From assembly GCA_021805025.1 (NCBI GenBank), contig JAJZGF010000003.1, positions 26,948 to 90,947 of the forward strand: DNA of 64,000 nt. Reading direction: 5' to 3'. Every line of letters starts with the position of its first letter. The stretch's first letter is position 1. The notes below the pieces were generated by a model. The model ran no database searches, had not been told where the DNA came from, and saw only the letters and a list, made by a program, of their open reading frames with translations. The translations under genes and the position numbers were made by a program. The DNA comes from Acidobacteriota bacterium. GTDB lineage: Bacteria > Acidobacteriota > Terriglobia > Terriglobales > Acidobacteriaceae. Below are positions 60,674-64,000 of this stretch, in pieces.

Positions 60674-63343
60674 TCAGACCGGCTGCAGTTCCTTCCTGCC
60701 ATCTGCCTTTTCCACCACCGGCCCATGCGTCTCTGCCGTCGGCGGCGGTGGCGCATCCCCGATGCGCTTTGAGTAGCCGCACACCACAGCACCTTCCGCG
60801 GGCTCGGCAGTCCTCTTGCCGCGCTTCCTGGGTGCTTCGTCCTCAGCCGCTTTCTTCTTGTTTGGGCACTCCAGGTAAACACCCGATTTCAGCGTCTTCT
60901 CCACCAGATACGGACTGCCGCACTGCGGGCACTTGGTGGGCACCGGCTTGTTGTTCGATGTAAAGTCGCACTTGGGATAATTCGTGCAGCCCCAGAAGAC
61001 ATTCCCGCGTCGCGCCTTGCGCTCTGCAATGTCTCCCTCGCCGCACTTCGGACACTTCATCCCTTCAATCAGGTTCTGCTTCACATACTTGCACTTGGGG
61101 TAGCCCGAGCAGGAGACAAACTCGCCGTACGTGCCCTGCCGCAGCACCAGAGGCTTGCCGCACACCGGGCAATCCTCGCCTGTCGGCTGCGGAGGCTTCT
61201 GCTGCTGCTTTTGGCTCAGCTTGCGAATCGTCTTGCACGGCGGATCCTCGCTATATCCGGGGCAGCTCATAAATGGACCCCACGGCCCGCGCTTCAGCAC
61301 CATCACCCGCCCGCAGTTCTCGCAGTACTCCTCCGTATCGCCCGCTTCCTGCGCCTCCGGCGTATTCAGGTCCGGCTTGGCCGCAATGTTTTCCTTGGTG
61401 AACGTACAACTCGTCGGATCCTTCTTGTTGTAGGCCGAGCAGGCGAAGAAGCTGCCGAACTTGCCCCACTTCAACAACAGCGGCGACCCGCACACCTCGC
61501 ACTTCTCATCCGTCAGCTTCTCCGTCCGCTTGATGTCTTCCATGTTCTTGCCGGCGTCCTTGAGCTCTTCCTCAAAGTAGCCGTAGAAGCCATTCAGAAG
61601 ATCGGTCCACTTCTCCTTGCCCTCTTCAATGTCATCCAGTTCTTCTTCCAGCTTGGCCGTGTACTTGGTGTCAAAGATGTACGGGAAGTTCTTCACCAGC
61701 AGATCACAGACCACCACGCCAATCTCCGTGGGATAGAACCGTCCGCGCGAGCCGCCGTGCTTCACCACGTACTCGCGGTCCTGAATCGTATTGATGATGG
61801 AAGCATAGGTCGAAGGCCGCCCGATTCCCCGCTCTTCCAACTCCTTCACCAGCGAGGCTTCGTTGTAGCGCGGCGGCGGATCGGTAAAGTGCTGCTCGTT
61901 CTCCAGCTTTTCCAGCTCCAGCGCCTTCACATTGTCAAGATTGGGCAGCTTGCTGCTCGACTCGTCCTCGTCTTCTTCCTTCTTTTCGCTGGATACTTCG
62001 TAGAGCTTGAGGAAGCCGTCGAACCGCATCACCGATCCGCTCACCCTGAAGTCATATGTCTTGCCGGTCTTTACGGAAACCGCCGCAATCTTCGCCGTCG
62101 TCACGTCAAACACCGCCGGCGTCATCTGCGACGCCACAAATCTGCGCCAGATCAGCGTGTAGAGTTTCAGTTGCTCGTCGCTCAGATAGCGCGCGATCGA
62201 CTCCGGTGTCCGCGAAGCGTCGGTCGGACGAATGGCTTCGTGCGCATCCTGGGCCGCCTTCTTGCCCTTATATTCGTTCGGCACATCCGGCAGGTACTTT
62301 GGCCCCAGTTGTTTGGCAATCCACTCGCGCGCCGCCACCTTGGCCTCCGGCGCGACGCGGGGCGAGTCGGTACGCATGTAGGTGATGAGGCCGACCGTTC
62401 CTTCTGCGCCTACATCGATGCCCTCGTAGAGTCGCTGCGCCACGCCCATCGTACGCCGCACATTGTAGCCCAGCTTGTTTGAGGCATCGCGCTGCAACTG
62501 GCTGGTGATGAACGGCGGCAGAGGCTTCCGCTGCTGCTCTCTGGATTGAACCGACGCCAGAGACCACTGCGCATCCTTGAGCGCAGCGACCACTTCATCC
62601 GTGACCTTCTTGTCAGGCAGTGCGTTGGCAATGAACTGCGCCTTGCCATCCTTGTCCTGGCCATTCGCGACCCGCACGGGCTCGCCATCGATTCCCACAA
62701 ACTTCGCCGTGAAGCCGGCATCGGCGCGGCGTTCCGGATGCAGCAGCGCGTCCAGTGTCCAATACTCCACCGGCTTGAAACCGGCAATCTCACGCTCGCG
62801 TTCCACAATCAGGCGCACCGCCACGGTCTGCACGCGGCCCGCGGAAAGCCCGCGTCGCACCTTGTCCCACAGCAGCGGAGAAATCTGATACCCCACCAGC
62901 CGGTCCAGTACGCGCCGCGTCTGTTGCGCATCCACCAGGTTCTGATCCACATCGCGCGCATGCTGGAATGCATCCTGAACGGCCTTCTTCGTAATCTCGT
63001 TGAAGGTCACGCGGTGAATTTTCTTCCGCTCCTTGGCGTTGGTGCCCAATTGCAGCGCCAGGTGGTACGCGATCGCCTCGCCTTCGCGATCCGGGTCAGG
63101 AGCAAGGTATATCTCGTCCGCCTTGGCCGCGGCCTTCTTCAACTGATCCACAACCTTTTCTTTGCCGGGTGACACGATCAGCTCCGGCTCGAAGGTCCGC
63201 TTCTCCAGTTCCACGCCAATCTCATTTTTGGGCAGATCCATGATGTGCCCAACCGAAGCACGGACCTCAAAGCCCTTGCCGAGATACTTCTCGATCGTCT
63301 TTGCCTTCGCAGGAGATTCGACGATCACCAGTGATTTGCTCAT
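60674..63343 (-). CDS. topA: DNA topoisomerase I (type IA)
   Basis: An 889-residue topoisomerase relaxing negative supercoils. The Toprim domain starts SLVIVESPAKAKTIEKYLG and includes YLAPDPDREGEAIAYHLA. The catalytic tyrosine lies in GLITYMRTDSPRVAPEA. The C-terminus has several zinc-ribbon modules (for example CEVCGSPLLLKWGKFGSFFAC, CPVCGKPLVLRQGTYGEFVSC, CPKCGEGDIAERK, CPQCGSPYLVEKTLKS) and a basic tail. I use ATG 63343, six bases after AAGG. It follows dprA on the minus strand, the common dprA-topA order. Confidence 0.96.
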   Translation of the reverse strand: MSKSLVIVESPAKAKTIEKYLGKGFEVRASVGHIMDLPKNEIGVELEKRTFEPELIVSPGKEKVVDQLKKAAAKADEIYLAPDPDREGEAIAYHLALQLGTNAKERKKIHRVTFNEITKKAVQDAFQHARDVDQNLVDAQQTRRVLDRLVGYQISPLLWDKVRRGLSAGRVQTVAVRLIVEREREIAGFKPVEYWTLDALLHPERRADAGFTAKFVGIDGEPVRVANGQDKDGKAQFIANALPDKKVTDEVVAALKDAQWSLASVQSREQQRKPLPPFITSQLQRDASNKLGYNVRRTMGVAQRLYEGIDVGAEGTVGLITYMRTDSPRVAPEAKVAAREWIAKQLGPKYLPDVPNEYKGKKAAQDAHEAIRPTDASRTPESIARYLSDEQLKLYTLIWRRFVASQMTPAVFDVTTAKIAAVSVKTGKTYDFRVSGSVMRFDGFLKLYEVSSEKKEEDEDESSSKLPNLDNVKALELEKLENEQHFTDPPPRYNEASLVKELEERGIGRPSTYASIINTIQDREYVVKHGGSRGRFYPTEIGVVVCDLLVKNFPYIFDTKYTAKLEEELDDIEEGKEKWTDLLNGFYGYFEEELKDAGKNMEDIKRTEKLTDEKCEVCGSPLLLKWGKFGSFFACSAYNKKDPTSCTFTKENIAAKPDLNTPEAQEAGDTEEYCENCGRVMVLKRGPWGPFMSCPGYSEDPPCKTIRKLSQKQQQKPPQPTGEDCPVCGKPLVLRQGTYGEFVSCSGYPKCKYVKQNLIEGMKCPKCGEGDIAERKARRGNVFWGCTNYPKCDFTSNNKPVPTKCPQCGSPYLVEKTLKSGVYLECPNKKKAAEDEAPRKRGKRTAEPAEGAVVCGYSKRIGDAPPPPTAETHGPVVEKADGRKELQPV

Positions 63344-63629
63344 TTCCATCCTTAAAGAACTGAAGCTCGATACCGTTTGGCCTGTTGGACTCCGGTTGGC
63401 CGATTCCGTTTCCTGCCGCCGTCTATCCGCTCCGCCGTGGACCGCGTTTGCCGCGCTCAGGACAATTTACGTTGCAAAAGTTGGAAGCTAACACGAAAGA
63501 CGGCTTCGTTTCCACTCGCAACAGCCATTCTCTGCGTTTCGCGTGCCTTTCGCGTCACGCGCAACAGCCTCATAACGCGTAGTTTTCGGGTGAAGGCAGG
63601 AGAGCCGGAAGCAGCACAGAAAAAACAAT

Positions 63630-64000
63630 TCACAGGGTACGCACATAGTTCTTGCCCGGCAGGCATCGCACCCGTCCGGTCATTTCCAGCTCGAACAAGG
63701 CCGTGAAAACCTCTGAGGAGGTCAGTTGCGTCTCCAGTTTTTCGAGCAGTTCGTCCATCTGGAGCGACTCATCCGACCGCAAAATCTCCAGGACCATTGC
63801 CTCTTCGGGCCGCAGCGCCGGCTCAGGCAAGAGAGATGCAAGGGCCTCGGGTTTGGATTCAACCCCCGCCTCGGATTCCAACTCGCGCCGCACTTGCGAG
63901 GGCAGGTCTTCCCACACGTCTTCCCATGAGGCCACCAGCTTTGCGCCCTGTTTAATCAGCGTGTTGGGGGTCCAGGAGTTCTTGTTCGTCACGTTGCCGG
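63630..64000 (-). CDS. dprA: DNA-processing protein DprA, C-terminal part, cut by window edge
   Basis: The reading frame is open to base 64000. The block GNVTNKNSWTPNTLIKQGAK, then VASWEDVWEDLP, is the C-terminal end of the DprA Rossmann-like core that binds single-stranded DNA during natural transformation and loads RecA. The following helix-rich tail (EEAMVLEILRSDESLQMDELLEKL) is the winged-helix DprA tail. The true start lies outside; the track start at 63992 is an internal GTG. It is followed by topA after about 290 bp with no gene between. Confidence 0.88.
   Translation of the reverse strand, partial: GNVTNKNSWTPNTLIKQGAKLVASWEDVWEDLPSQVRRELESEAGVESKPEALASLLPEPALRPEEAMVLEILRSDESLQMDELLEKLETQLTSSEVFTALFELEMTGRVRCLPGKNYVRTL

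Noticed and set aside
61211-62482. A 423-aa plus-strand ORF inside topA
   Set aside because: It is antisense to conserved topoisomerase motifs and is a codon-bias shadow.
1-64000. Insertion sequences, prophage, CRISPR arrays, rRNA and tRNA genes
   Set aside because: None was seen; no transposase, integrase or repeat-spacer pattern appears in the window.

Overview
The window looks like core chromosome of an acidobacterium (Acidobacteriota, probably class Terriglobia / family Acidobacteriaceae). The base composition is high-GC. The mix of genes also fits: Tat-exported Gfo/Idh/MocA and aldo/keto oxidoreductases, a bacillithiol-type deacetylase (BshB1), lipid A genes (lpxD, lpxL-like, an MsbA-like exporter), large SpoIIE-type membrane phosphatases, SYLF and DUF3574/DUF427 proteins, and dprA-topA. 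This is inferred from gene content, with no database comparison. I see no insertion sequence, prophage, CRISPR array, rRNA or tRNA. The window cuts two genes: a LarA-family gene at the left edge and dprA at the right edge.

Layout. 1-4.6 kb: LarA N-terminus, a Tat-exported oxidoreductase, and two tandem MacB/FtsX-type permeases. 4.8-8.1 kb: phosphate-starvation genes phoB-phoR-pstS on the minus strand, without pstCAB. 8.2-9.6 kb: aquaporin with a structured leader, and a half-size TSUP permease. 9.6-11.8 kb: a lipoprotein gene overlapping bshB1. 12.1-14.2 kb: a homocysteine methyltransferase/MTHFR fusion and xseB. 14.3-17.8 kb: Tat-exported aldo/keto reductase, a MobB-like P-loop protein, lpxD and an LpxL-like acyltransferase. 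17.9-20.5 kb: SYLF protein, a LuxR-type regulator with a degenerate receiver, and dcd. 20.8-29 kb: an HU/IHF gene overlapping a SpoIIE membrane phosphatase, a 950-residue secreted Ig-like protein, and a second paralogous phosphatase.

29.1-43.3 kb: secreted esterase, priA, polyphosphate-type glucokinase, then a minus-strand housekeeping operon (ABC exporter - yicC - gmk - rpoZ - coaBC - type-4 uracil-DNA glycosylase), gmhB and a fused E1 alpha/beta 2-oxoacid dehydrogenase. 43.4-46 kb: three tandem paralogous small exported proteins of unknown function, then an MscS channel. 46-50 kb: SSP411/YyaL-like thioredoxin-domain protein, glutathione peroxidase, M20 peptidase. 50-57.3 kb: alpha/beta hydrolase coupled to glycerate-2-kinase, a LacI regulator with likely operators, a beta-lactamase-fold serine hydrolase and a GH36 alpha-galactosidase. 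57.3-60.6 kb: a one-piece cNMP-domain histidine kinase, DUF3574 and DUF427 genes behind a structured leader, and small conserved proteins. 60.7-64 kb: topA and the end of dprA.

The strongest leads for new biology are the tandem three-paralog exported family next to mscS, the HU-phosphatase coupling and the paired carbohydrate-domain SpoIIE phosphatases around an Ig-like protein, the degenerate LuxR regulator, and several unexplained RNA-like hairpins in leaders (aquaporin, metH/metF fusion, DUF427). Most long ORFs in the track that lie antisense to these genes are GC-codon-bias shadows.
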